NCBI GenBank assembly: GCA_021413975.1
Contig: JAIOPJ010000046.1
Coordinates: 41,252 to 105,251, forward strand
DNA from: Gemmatimonadota bacterium
GTDB taxonomy: Bacteria > Gemmatimonadota > Gemmatimonadetes > Gemmatimonadales > Gemmatimonadaceae
Length of the DNA stretch: 64,000 nucleotides
Direction of reading: 5' to 3'
Of this stretch, positions 34,184-43,454 are shown one piece after another (positions within the stretch are counted from its first letter, which is position 1; each line of letters starts with the position of its first letter). The position numbers and the translations under genes are program-made. The notes under the pieces were generated by a model that was not told where the DNA came from, ran no database searches, and saw nothing but the letters and a program-made list of their open reading frames with translations.

Positions 34184-35776
34184 TCACGGAGGCGTGGGCG
34201 AGTTGGGCGTCGCGCCACCCCAGGTGTACAGCGCCTGGCCGAACACCCCGAGTTCCTTTGCCGGCACCGGCATCTCGCGCGGCGTACCGACCAGGAGCCC
34301 ACCGGCCACCCGGCGACGGTGATAGTACGAGGCCGCCCCGAGTCCGAGCAGCTCGATCTCCTGCTCGTAGCGGAGCTTGGTGCGGAGTCCGGCCTGTCCG
34401 TCGCCCGCGACTGCGGGTGCGAGCCCGCCGCGGGTCACGCGTGTGTTGTTGATGAGCGTCGCGGCCAGGGCGAGGTTGGTGTTCGTCTCGATGAGGCCCT
34501 CCGCCCAGAGCAGGTCGTTCTGGCCGGCCGAGAAGGCCACCGCCGGACCGAAGCCGCCGTAGGCGCCGTTCGGATCCTGAATGCCACTCACGTCATACCG
34601 GATGTGCGCGATGTTTGACTGATGATACGAGCCGCGCGCCATGTTGAAGATCGCGTTGGCCGACCAAGCGAAGTCCGTACCCGGACGCGAAAGAATCGTG
34701 CCGACCGAGTCGCGCAAGATGGGGCTCGTTCCGAATGACGTCGCGGTCGCAGCGTTTCCGAAGGTGCCATCGCCAAGCCGCCGGTCGGCGGAGTTCGGCT
34801 TCGGGTTGCCTCCGAGCGGCCACGGAGTCGTCTGGGTCCCCGGATCCATCATGTTCGCCACCCGGGTGTGCAGCCGCCCGGTGTCGACCGCGTTGAACCA
34901 GGCGAGGATCTCCGGATACCACGCGTTGCCATCACCCGTGAAGACGTAGTCGAAACGCGTCCCCGACGACATGCCGTTGGAAGCCAGCGTGACGACCTGC
35001 GCCCACGGTACCAGGGCGTTCTCGGCCGCGTCGCGAGGCCAGCTCGCGAGCGTGTTCGCCGCCATGGTGTTCGCGATCTTCGCGATCTGGACATTCGTGT
35101 ACGCCGCCGAACCCGGGCCCGACCAGGTGGCCGGGATCGTGAACACGTTCGCGTTGGCGACCGCGGCCGCGTCGGCGAACTTCGCGACGGCAGCGTCACG
35201 GATCGCCTTGCGGTTCGAGTAGGTGAGGCTGCCGAGGTCGGTGTTCTCGTCGATGATGTAACCCTTGTCGTAATTCAGGGCGATACCCGAGAGGGCGGCG
35301 CCCTGCATCAGGAGCGCCACCGCTTCGGTCCGCTTGGTGTCGGTCGCGTTGTTGATGACCAGGCCGTTGATGCGGATCGCCTTCAGGACGTTCGTCGCGA
35401 GCGAGAGACTGCTGTAGTAGCCGTCCCAGAAGTGCTCGATGCTCGCGCGCGACGCCGCCGCCGGACTGTTCTGCCACGAACGCGAGTTGCGCGTGCCGTC
35501 GGCGTCGATCGAGGCGTAGAAGTTGATGTTGAAGTTGTTCCACGAGGCGCTGTACGTCTGTGCCTGCGTGACGAGCGGTCCGACGGCCGTGAGGCCCTCG
35601 TACGTGTTGAACCAGATGCGCACCGCACCGCCCGCGACCGCCTCGATGGCGGCCGGGTCGGAGAGCGCGCGATCGGCGTCGGGCTGATTAGGATTCGTGA
35701 TGTCCAGCGACTTGCAACCGGTCACCGCCAGCGCGGCGACCAGGCCAAGCCCCCGAACGAAGGTCGTCATGTTCAT
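34184..35776 (-). CDS. SusD/RagB-family outer-membrane nutrient-binding lipoprotein
   Basis: This 530-residue lipoprotein has lipobox VTGC at about residue 21, followed by KSLDITNPNQPDADRAL, the typical SusD mature N-terminus. The body is helix-rich with TPR-like parts, and the C-terminal RYEQEIELLGLGAASYYHRRR is a SusD_RagB landmark. SusD proteins sit as lids over the partner SusC barrel and capture ligands. GAGGAG lies 12 nt before the ATG at 35776. It starts 26 nt after the SusC gene, confirming a SusC/D pair. The ligand is unknown; no carbohydrate-degrading enzyme is nearby. Confidence 0.93.
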   Translation of the reverse strand: MNMTTFVRGLGLVAALAVTGCKSLDITNPNQPDADRALSDPAAIEAVAGGAVRIWFNTYEGLTAVGPLVTQAQTYSASWNNFNINFYASIDADGTRNSRSWQNSPAAASRASIEHFWDGYYSSLSLATNVLKAIRINGLVINNATDTKRTEAVALLMQGAALSGIALNYDKGYIIDENTDLGSLTYSNRKAIRDAAVAKFADAAAVANANVFTIPATWSGPGSAAYTNVQIAKIANTMAANTLASWPRDAAENALVPWAQVVTLASNGMSSGTRFDYVFTGDGNAWYPEILAWFNAVDTGRLHTRVANMMDPGTQTTPWPLGGNPKPNSADRRLGDGTFGNAATATSFGTSPILRDSVGTILSRPGTDFAWSANAIFNMARGSYHQSNIAHIRYDVSGIQDPNGAYGGFGPAVAFSAGQNDLLWAEGLIETNTNLALAATLINNTRVTRGGLAPAVAGDGQAGLRTKLRYEQEIELLGLGAASYYHRRRVAGGLLVGTPREMPVPAKELGVFGQALYTWGGATPNSPTPP

Positions 35777-35802
35777 TCTCGATCTCCTCGTATGGGCGCG
35801 GC

Positions 35803-38800
35803 TTAGAAGCCGAGCTCAAGCATGAAGGTGAAGGTGCGGAACTGCGGATACGTGAAGTAGTCCACGCGGTAGGTGAACGGGTTCCCCTGCAGGCCCGAGG
35901 TGCCCGTGACGTCCGGATCGTAGCCCTTGTAGTTCGTGCTCGTCCACAGGTTGCGGCCGACCACGCCCATGCGCGCGCTCTCGAAACCGAGGAAGCTGAG
36001 CGGCTTCACCCAGTTCTTCGGGACCTGGTAGTTCACCGCGAGCTCGCGCAGACGGATGTAGCTGCCGTTCTCCACGAAGTAGGTGTTCGCGTCGATGTTG
36101 TTGTAGAACGTCTGGTAGTACGTCACCGGCTTGCGCTCGAGCGCCGGCTTGGCGCTCTGGTCGAATGCCGGGTCGCGCTGCTCGTTGAACGGCCACTGAC
36201 GGGTGAGGTTGTAGATGTCGCCACCCACCACCGACGTCACGAGCGCATTCACCGAGAGCCCGCGCCACTGGAACGTGGAGCTGAAGTTCAGGTTCATGTC
36301 CGGGTTCACGTCGCCGATCTGCGAGATCGAGTTCCCGGTCGCGTCATAGGCCTTGAGGGGGCGCTCGGCGAGCGTCCGCCAATCGGCGGTGCGCACGTAG
36401 AAGCCTTCCTCGTTCACCTTGTAGTCGGCCGCCGTGCCCGTCAGGAGGCCCGACGACAACGTGGCGGCCAGCTGATCGGCCGTGCGGATCCAGCTCTGAC
36501 CGTACATCACGCCGAACGGCTCACCGGCCGCAACGCGGAACATCTGGGTCGTCCCGTCCGGACCGGCGAGGAACGGCGCCACGTTGAGTTCGGTGATCTG
36601 CTGACGCGTCCGGTCCGCCGTCACGTTCAGGCGCCAGAACATGTCACCCTTCGACACGAGCACCGCGCCGAACGCGATCTCGTGCGTCTGACCCGCGAGC
36701 GTGCCGGCGTTGATCCACTGGTTCTGGTAGCCGGTCGCCGCCGACACCGGGGCCGAGAGGATCTGGTCGCTCGTCACCTTGTCCGAGTAGCTGTACTCGA
36801 AGGTGAAGTTGGTGAGGAAGTTCACGTTGAAACCGATCTCCGTCTCCTTCGAGAAGGCCGGCTTCAGGTTGCGATTGCCGAGCGTCACCGGCGTCGGGCT
36901 GCCGCCGACGAGCGAGTAGATCTCGTACTGCGCGTCGAAGCCCGGGCGGAGGCCCGCCGTGCCGTACGAGGCGCGGAGCTTGAACTCGTCCACCCCGGGA
37001 AGGCTCAGGTCCTCGGAGAGGCGGTAGGCCGCCGAGACACGGTTGTAGATCGCCGTGCGCTGGTCGGCGCCGAAGAGCGACGAGGCGTCGCGACGCACGA
37101 GCGCGTCGACGATGTAGCGGTCCTTGATGTCGAAGGTCGTGATGGCGAACACGTTCTGGTTGCGGATCGTGATCGTCTGCGACCCGGCGCGGATGCCGGC
37201 GATGTCCGCCGCCGCGAACTCGGGGATGCGCGGCAGCGTGAGCTGCTGCGCCGACGCCGAGAGGCGGTTGTTCGTCTGGTCCTCGAACACGTAGGCGAGC
37301 TTGGTCGTGTTGGTGAACCACTCGAACTCGCGCACCGACGTCAGCGTCGCGCCGATGTTGCTCGTGCGGGCGGAGGTCGAGGTCTGGCCCAGGCCGCCGG
37401 TGCTGACGTTGCCGTTCGACGCCTGGAAGCCACGCGGCGTGAAGGACTTGTACATGTCAGCCGACTGCTCGTAGTTCACGTTGCCTTCGGCCGTGAGCCA
37501 GCTCAACGGCTTGTAGGTCAGCTTGAAGGTGCCGTTGAAGCGGTCGCGGTCGCGACGGTTCGGCGCGTTCGCCAACCCGTACAGCGGGTTCACCACGTTG
37601 CCCGAGAGCGGCGGACGGTTGATCTTCGCCACGAACGGCGAGCCGTCCGGGTTCGGCTTGAGCAGGTCCACATCCGGCTCCAGGAAGCGGAGACCGAAGA
37701 AGATGCCCGAGTTCTCGCCTTCGTCGGAGCCCGACCGGCCGTAGAACGCGCCGGCCGAGAAGGTCACCTGCTCCGTGAGCGCCTGGTCCAAGTTCACGCG
37801 GAAGTTCTGGCGCGTGAAGCCGTCGAGCAGGCCGAGCACACCCGTCTCGCGGCTGTTGTGGAACGAGACGTTGAAGTTCGTGTTGCCGCGGCGCTGTCCC
37901 ACCGAGGCGTAGTTGGTCATGTAGTTGCCCGGACGGAACACCTGCCCGAGCTGGTCGAAGTACTGCGGATACGGGTTGTCGGCAATCAGGTCCGTCTCCT
38001 GGACGCGCTGGCCGTTGGCGTCGAGCCGGTAGCCACCGTCGGGGAGGAGCTGGAACTCATGGTGCTGGTTGCCGGGCACCTTGTTCGGCAGCCAGCTCTG
38101 CCCGTACTCGTTGCGGAACGTGAAGTTCGTCTGGCCTTCGGCCAGCTGCGCACCACGCTTCGTGAAGATCTGCACCACGCCGTTCGCGGCGTCGGAGCCG
38201 TAGAGCGAGCTCGCGGCCGCGCCCTTGATCACTTCCATGCGCTCGACGTCTTCCGTATTGATGTCGGCGAGCGTCAGGCGGGTGATCGTGCCGTCCACGA
38301 TGATCAGCGGATCGGCCGAGCCGGTGAGGCTCGTCGAGGAGCGGAGGCGGATCGCCGGCGCCGCACCGGGCTGGCCGGAGACCGTCACCACCGAGGCACC
38401 GGCCACGCGGCCGGCCAACATGCCCACCGGCGACGACGACGGGGCTTCCTTGATCTGCGAGGCGTCCACGACGCCCACCGAGAAGGCCGTCTTCTTCTGC
38501 GACGTCGCATCACCCACGCCGGTCACCACGACCTGCTCGAGGTTGAGCACGTCCTTGGAGAGCTCGAAGTCCTTCTCGATGCGGCCTGCGGCGAGCGTCA
38601 CCGGCGCCTGCTTCGGCGTGTAGCCGATCGCGCGCACCCGGAGCGTGACACCACGCCCGGCGTTCTGCGCGATCACGACCGTGAAGGTGTAGCGGCCATC
38701 GACACCCGACGTGGCGCCGACACCCAGCTCGGCGATGCCGACGCTGGCGCCGCCGAGCGGCTGCCCTGCCGATGTGACACGACCGGAGAAGACGACGTTC

Positions 38801-38886
38801 TGCGCGAAGCCCGCCGTGGCGAACAGCGCCACCGCGGCAACGGCGCGCAGCGCCGACTTCAGGACACGGGTGGAGACACGCGCCAT
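35803..38886 (-). CDS. SusC/RagA-family TonB-dependent outer-membrane transporter
   Basis: This 1027-residue protein has a signal peptide (ATAGFAQ), a carboxypeptidase-regulatory-like domain (VVFSGRVTSAGQPLGGASV), then a plug. In the plug, PLIIVDGTI and the SusC motif DVERMEVIKGAAASSLYGSDAANGVV are clear. A beta-barrel of about 780 residues ends in TFMLELGF with a terminal aromatic, as outer-membrane assembly requires. The ATG at 38886 has AGAGAGG upstream; the frame to 38934 is not needed. It transports ligands handed over by the SusD lipoprotein, driven by TonB. Confidence 0.95.
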   Translation of the reverse strand: MARVSTRVLKSALRAVAAVALFATAGFAQNVVFSGRVTSAGQPLGGASVGIAELGVGATSGVDGRYTFTVVIAQNAGRGVTLRVRAIGYTPKQAPVTLAAGRIEKDFELSKDVLNLEQVVVTGVGDATSQKKTAFSVGVVDASQIKEAPSSSPVGMLAGRVAGASVVTVSGQPGAAPAIRLRSSTSLTGSADPLIIVDGTITRLTLADINTEDVERMEVIKGAAASSLYGSDAANGVVQIFTKRGAQLAEGQTNFTFRNEYGQSWLPNKVPGNQHHEFQLLPDGGYRLDANGQRVQETDLIADNPYPQYFDQLGQVFRPGNYMTNYASVGQRRGNTNFNVSFHNSRETGVLGLLDGFTRQNFRVNLDQALTEQVTFSAGAFYGRSGSDEGENSGIFFGLRFLEPDVDLLKPNPDGSPFVAKINRPPLSGNVVNPLYGLANAPNRRDRDRFNGTFKLTYKPLSWLTAEGNVNYEQSADMYKSFTPRGFQASNGNVSTGGLGQTSTSARTSNIGATLTSVREFEWFTNTTKLAYVFEDQTNNRLSASAQQLTLPRIPEFAAADIAGIRAGSQTITIRNQNVFAITTFDIKDRYIVDALVRRDASSLFGADQRTAIYNRVSAAYRLSEDLSLPGVDEFKLRASYGTAGLRPGFDAQYEIYSLVGGSPTPVTLGNRNLKPAFSKETEIGFNVNFLTNFTFEYSYSDKVTSDQILSAPVSAATGYQNQWINAGTLAGQTHEIAFGAVLVSKGDMFWRLNVTADRTRQQITELNVAPFLAGPDGTTQMFRVAAGEPFGVMYGQSWIRTADQLAATLSSGLLTGTAADYKVNEEGFYVRTADWRTLAERPLKAYDATGNSISQIGDVNPDMNLNFSSTFQWRGLSVNALVTSVVGGDIYNLTRQWPFNEQRDPAFDQSAKPALERKPVTYYQTFYNNIDANTYFVENGSYIRLRELAVNYQVPKNWVKPLSFLGFESARMGVVGRNLWTSTNYKGYDPDVTGTSGLQGNPFTYRVDYFTYPQFRTFTFMLELGF

Positions 38887-38930
38887 TGCGGACCTCTCTG
38901 CGAATGAAAGTGAGTTTCCCTGTCCGGCGA

Positions 38931-39587
38931 TCATGGCGTCACCGTCGCGGTCAGCGTGGCGCCGGTCCCAGCAGTGTAGACGTCGATGAAGACATACCAG
39001 GTCCCCGACGTCGGATTCGCGAACGCGCAGTTCTCGCCGTTACCGGCGTTCCACGACCGGCAGCCGAACGCCGCCGTCGTCGGGGGGTTCGGTCCGCGCT
39101 GGACGTAGAGGTCAAGGTCGCCCGTGCCGCCGGCGAGCGTGACGTTCAGATTCGTCTTGCCGGTCGGGACGTAGATGCGGTAGAGCAGCGTCGTGATGCC
39201 CACTGCGCCGCCGATCCCGGTGACCGGGACGCCGCTCGTGATCGGCGTCCCGAAGAGCGCGTTCACGGTGATGCTCGCGGACTTCTTCTTCCCGTTGGAC
39301 TGGGTCGCCGTGATCGCGGCGAAGCCGTCGTTGAGCGGCGAGACGAGGCCCGTGGATGATACCGTCGCCACAGCGATGTTGCTGCTCTCCCACGTCACGG
39401 TCGCTGGCGTGCTGCCCTGCGTCGCCGTGAACTGGATGGGAGGCAACCCCTCGTCGATGCCGACGAACGCGGGGGTGACAACGAACTGGTTGCTCAGATC
39501 CGTGGGCTTGTACCCTTCATCGGCGCAACCGAGCGCACCGAGAACGAGCACGAGGCCACTCAGTCGAGCAGCGGAACGCAGATTCAT
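38931..39587 (-). CDS. Lipoprotein with Big2 immunoglobulin-like and PPC-type domains
   Basis: This 218-residue protein begins at ATG 39587, with lipobox LGALGC. Residues 35-110 form a bacterial Ig-like (Big2) domain: PATVTWESSNIAVATVSSTGLVSPLNDG and ITVNA are typical. Residues 125-218 resemble a pre-peptidase C-terminal (PPC) domain, with NLNVTLAGGTGDLDLYVQRG and SGTWYVFIDVYT. Both modules are adhesive or substrate-contacting beta-sandwiches. It is the first gene of the SusC/SusD transcript, 44 nt before SusC, so it may be an accessory surface protein of the transporter. Confidence 0.85.
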   Translation of the reverse strand: MNLRSAARLSGLVLVLGALGCADEGYKPTDLSNQFVVTPAFVGIDEGLPPIQFTATQGSTPATVTWESSNIAVATVSSTGLVSPLNDGFAAITATQSNGKKKSASITVNALFGTPITSGVPVTGIGGAVGITTLLYRIYVPTGKTNLNVTLAGGTGDLDLYVQRGPNPPTTAAFGCRSWNAGNGENCAFANPTSGTWYVFIDVYTAGTGATLTATVTP

Positions 39588-39664
39588 CTGACGTAGCTCC
39601 GTCTGGACGGTTTCCCGCCGGAGCACGTCGTGCGCTCCGCCGGGGTGGGGGGTAATGGGGGCCA

Positions 39665-39693
39665 ATGTTACGATACCCGGCCGGGAAGGGCAA
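39665..39693 (-). promoter_or_regulatory. Predicted sigma-70-type promoter of the lipoprotein-SusC-SusD operon
   Basis: On the minus strand TTGCCC (complement of 39688-39693) and TAACAT (complement of 39665-39670) are separated by 17 bp. Transcription would start near 39658 and leave a leader of about 70 nt before the ATG at 39587. It is the best -35/-10 pair seen in the window. Confidence 0.6.
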
Positions 39694-39731
39694 GAGCACA
39701 TTCCTAGTCCCGTCCGGCCCCGGCGGCCTGC

Positions 39732-42700
39732 CTAGCGACGAATCGGCTCCCCGGGCGCCCTGACCAGGACCTCCCGACTGTTCCCGCCGAGGGGTGCGAC
39801 CGTCTCGACACCCGACGGCCACCGGACCCGAACGGAGTCAGCCTTGGAGACGCCGCCGAGTACCTGCGACGGCGAGTCGGACGACCAGTAGCCACTTCCC
39901 GCGGCCACGGAACGCGCTGGCCCGCGCCAACCTTTCCCGAACAGCCACACCTGGGCACCGACGCCCCACGGATTCGTTGCCGGACCGATCAACCGGATCC
40001 TCGCCCCGGGCTGGCCCGTGCGGTTGCGCCAGAGCGTCGTTGCGCCCGCGTTCTGGGAGACCGCCAGGTCCGGTCGACCGTCACCATCGAAGTCCGCGAC
40101 GGCGGAGCCTCGGGAGTCGCCGCGCACCACGACCCCCGCCTCCGTCACGCCGAGTGGCCGGAATCCCCCCTGGCCGTCGCCCAGGAGCACGAGCCCCACC
40201 CCGGCGTCGAACCGCATGGTCCCGATCTCGGTGGGGAAGAAGTTCTGCGCGAGGAACAGGTCCTCGCGGCCGTCCCCATCGAAATCGGCGACGTTCACGC
40301 CGAAGGCCGGTGCTCGCTGTGCCATCGCCGGCAAAGACCGCGCCTCGAACCGGTCACCGCGATTGAGCAGGATGGTCTGGTCGTACGTGGTCGCCCCGAT
40401 CCGTACCGCGCCGAGCGTATCCGCGCCGAAGAGCGTCTGTACCGATCGCTTGGCGAAATCGCCGTAGGTGGCGACGCGCGAGCGCAGCGTCGGGAAGGCC
40501 ACGCCGAGCCGGGCGAAGCTCTCGAGGGGCATCTCCTGCCTGGTGAGCGAGTCGGCGCGGGCGAAGACGAGCCCGAGCGTCTGTCCGCCGAACGGCCCCA
40601 TGTATAGAACATGTGGCCGCGACTCGCTCGCGCCCCACGGGAGGTTGCGACCCCAGCTCGTCACCACGAGATCGAGTCGACCGTCACCGTCGAAATCGCC
40701 GGCGGCGAGGCCGATCCAGCGGCTGCGCAGCTTGTCCAGTCCGAGCGACGCGGTCGCGTCGACGAGCGTCCCACGCTCGTTGCGCAGGACGCGCACGGGG
40801 CCGAACTCGCCCGCGACCACCAGGTCCGGTGCCGCATCACCCGTCACGTCCACGATCAGGGCCGCCGAGACCAGGCCCAACGCGGCCATCGCTCGCGCAT
40901 TGGCGGCATCGGGGACGAAGCTGCCGTCCGCGCTGCCGATCAGCAGACGGGATGGTGTGGGGACCGGCCAGGCCCCACCGACCACACGCGCACCGACGAA
41001 GAGGTCGAGGAAGCCGTCGCCGTTCACGTCGCCGACCGCGAGCGGGCCCACGCTCGCCGTGTCGCCGCCCGCGACCGCCGCCGGGCGCCCGCCGCGAGCG
41101 AGTGCGACGCTGAGCACGCCGGGAATCGCCAGCGCGGAGTCGAGCGTGCCGGCTTCATAGTTGGACTGACCCACGGCGAGGCGCACGCCGCCTCGTCCGT
41201 CCGGGAGCGGCACGATCCCCGTGAGGTCACCCGCTGCCGTCGCGCCGAGGCGCTGCGGCGAGAACCGATCACCGCGGTTGAGGAGCAGCGTGAGCGCGCC
41301 TCCCTTCCCGTCCCCGACCACGAGATCCTCGCGTCCGTCGGCATCGACGTCCACCCACGCCAGTCCCGGGCCGAGCTGGCTCAGGCGGCCGGGGAGCAGA
41401 TTCTGCCGGCGAACGTCGTCGTACACGCTCTCGTGGTGCGTCTGGCCACCGAGCCGCGCCGTCGCGTCCTCGAAGAGGGGGTGCGCATCATCCGGGACGA
41501 CGGCGAGCGCGGCCGGCGCATCGACCGCGGGCTCGTTGATCTCGTACAGTCGATTCGCTCTCGCGTCCCCGATCACGCTCAGTCGACCACCGGGCCAGCG
41601 CACGGTGAGGAGGAGGTCCGCGTCCGGGGCTGCAGCGAAGGTCAGCAGCGGCTCGCTTCCCGAGAGGTAGTTCCCACCCGCCGTGATCTCGCGTGACTGC
41701 GCCGGGCGCGCACCACCCGCCAGACTGACCACCGCGCCGATGCCGGCGCGGTTTCCGCCGGCCCCCGCCAGGCGCACCGCGATGCGCGGCGCGGCCGCTT
41801 CGTTGCGATACAACTGCGCGGCGGCATCGAGCCGCGTGACGATCAGGTCGAGGTCCCCGTCGAGGTCGAAGTCCGCGAGCGCGATGCCCTGCGAGATCGC
41901 CGCCTCGGCGCCGAGCCCCCAGCCGTCCTTCATCGGCGCGAAGGTCGCGTCACCTTTGTTCCGCAGCGTGATGTTGCGCGTGGCGAGCCGTGGGAACTGC
42001 CCCTGCTCCTTGTCCCACGGCACGCGGGGGAAACTGTTGCGGATGCGATCGAAGGTGTCGGCGTCGCGGATGTCCCAGCGGTGACCGCTCACCGTGATGA
42101 GGTCCTCGAACCCGTCGAGGTGCACGTCGAGGAAGGCCGAGCCCCAGGTCCAGTCGGTCGCGGCGACGCCGGCGAAGTCGGCGACCTGCGCCCACGAACC
42201 GTCGCCGCGGCCCACGTGCAGCATGTTGCGCATCCACTGCGGGCGGGCTCCGGTGAGGCCCAGCGGTTTCGGCAACGGCGTGTGCGTCGGGATCTTCGTC
42301 TGACGCTCGGCGAGCGTGGGGCTGAGCATGTCGGCGGTGAAGATGTCGACCGTGCCGTCGCGGTCCACGTCGCCGAAGTCGACGGACATGCATGTGTTGC
42401 TCGTGGCCGCCAGCGCCCACGTCGGCGCGAGCCGGAAGTTGCCCGTGCCGTCGTTCAGCCAGAACTGGTCGGGGTCCTCGAAGTCATTGCACACGTAGAG
42501 GTCGGGGGCGCCGTCGCCGTTCACGTCGTAGAAGCGCGCCGCGAGCGTGAAGAAGTCCGGCTCGGCGGCGAGTGGCTTGCCGCTCTCGTCGCGGAAGCGG
42601 GCCCCGCTGATCGCCGTGTGGGTGAAGTGGCCGTTCCCGTCGTTGATGAAGAAGAGATCCGGGTCGGCGCGCTGCGAGCGCACGATGCCACCCAGGTCGG

Positions 42701-43454
42701 GGCGGTCCTCGATGCGGTACTCCTTCACCCACTCCGGCTTCACGGCGTAGCCCGTGGCGGTCTTGGTGACCACCTGGTCGAACGCGCGGGCCTGCGGCGG
42801 GTAGGCATCGAGCGCGTTGCGCACCTTGTACGTCGCCACGTAGAGGTCGAGATCGCCGTCCTTATCGACATCGGCGAGCGTCATGGTCGTCGCGGCGTAG
42901 CCGCCGGAGAGACCGCTCGCGGCGGTGCCGTCGGTGAAGTGGCCCTTGCCGTCGTTGAGCCAGAGCGTGACCGGACCGCCGTGCGTGCCCACGAGCAGGT
43001 CCGCATCGCCGTCGTTGTCGACGTCGGCGAAGGTCGCGCCGGTCGTGGCCAGCGAGTCCGTCCTGAGGCCGCTCGCTCTGGTGACATCCTCGAACTTGAG
43101 GCCACCGGCGTTGCGATAGAGCGCCGCCGGCTTCTCCACCGAGGCGAGGAAGAGATCGGGATGACCGTCGCCATCGATGTCAGCGACCGCTACGCCCGCG
43201 CCGATCAGCAGGTCGCGGTTGGCCATCGCGTGCTCATCGGAGACATCGTTGGCATGCGTGATGCCGGTGCGTGACGCGGGGAGCGCGGTGAAGCCGGCAC
43301 GCGCGCCGGCGATGGACGTTGTTGCGCCGGGGACGTCCAGTTCGCGCCAACGGTAGCCAGTGCCCTGCTGCCACTCGCCGACTCGCGGTGCCGTCTCGCC
43401 GCAGGCGGCGAGTGCGACGAGCGCGACGAGCGATGCGATCGGGCGACGCTTCAC
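39732..43454 (-). CDS. Giant VCBS/FG-GAP and ASPIC/UnbV (CRTAC1-family) lipoprotein
   Basis: This 1240-residue lipoprotein has a GTG start and lipobox LAAC. At least ten Ca-binding FG-GAP loops of the DxDxDG type are visible, such as ADIDGDGHPDLF, ADVDNDGDADLL, GDVNGDGFLDLF and ADFDGDGREDLF, predicting one or two beta-propellers. Two ASPIC/UnbV-type domains occur: one near residues 550-650 (VRWPGGRLSVIG) and one at the extreme C-terminus (VRVRWPSGVETV). Most family members have one. GTG 43454 overlaps the haloperoxidase stop by 4 nt. A surface ligand-binding role linked to the SusC/D locus is inferred. Confidence 0.9.
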   Translation of the reverse strand: MKRRPIASLVALVALAACGETAPRVGEWQQGTGYRWRELDVPGATTSIAGARAGFTALPASRTGITHANDVSDEHAMANRDLLIGAGVAVADIDGDGHPDLFLASVEKPAALYRNAGGLKFEDVTRASGLRTDSLATTGATFADVDNDGDADLLVGTHGGPVTLWLNDGKGHFTDGTAASGLSGGYAATTMTLADVDKDGDLDLYVATYKVRNALDAYPPQARAFDQVVTKTATGYAVKPEWVKEYRIEDRPDLGGIVRSQRADPDLFFINDGNGHFTHTAISGARFRDESGKPLAAEPDFFTLAARFYDVNGDGAPDLYVCNDFEDPDQFWLNDGTGNFRLAPTWALAATSNTCMSVDFGDVDRDGTVDIFTADMLSPTLAERQTKIPTHTPLPKPLGLTGARPQWMRNMLHVGRGDGSWAQVADFAGVAATDWTWGSAFLDVHLDGFEDLITVSGHRWDIRDADTFDRIRNSFPRVPWDKEQGQFPRLATRNITLRNKGDATFAPMKDGWGLGAEAAISQGIALADFDLDGDLDLIVTRLDAAAQLYRNEAAAPRIAVRLAGAGGNRAGIGAVVSLAGGARPAQSREITAGGNYLSGSEPLLTFAAAPDADLLLTVRWPGGRLSVIGDARANRLYEINEPAVDAPAALAVVPDDAHPLFEDATARLGGQTHHESVYDDVRRQNLLPGRLSQLGPGLAWVDVDADGREDLVVGDGKGGALTLLLNRGDRFSPQRLGATAAGDLTGIVPLPDGRGGVRLAVGQSNYEAGTLDSALAIPGVLSVALARGGRPAAVAGGDTASVGPLAVGDVNGDGFLDLFVGARVVGGAWPVPTPSRLLIGSADGSFVPDAANARAMAALGLVSAALIVDVTGDAAPDLVVAGEFGPVRVLRNERGTLVDATASLGLDKLRSRWIGLAAGDFDGDGRLDLVVTSWGRNLPWGASESRPHVLYMGPFGGQTLGLVFARADSLTRQEMPLESFARLGVAFPTLRSRVATYGDFAKRSVQTLFGADTLGAVRIGATTYDQTILLNRGDRFEARSLPAMAQRAPAFGVNVADFDGDGREDLFLAQNFFPTEIGTMRFDAGVGLVLLGDGQGGFRPLGVTEAGVVVRGDSRGSAVADFDGDGRPDLAVSQNAGATTLWRNRTGQPGARIRLIGPATNPWGVGAQVWLFGKGWRGPARSVAAGSGYWSSDSPSQVLGGVSKADSVRVRWPSGVETVAPLGGNSREVLVRAPGEPIRR

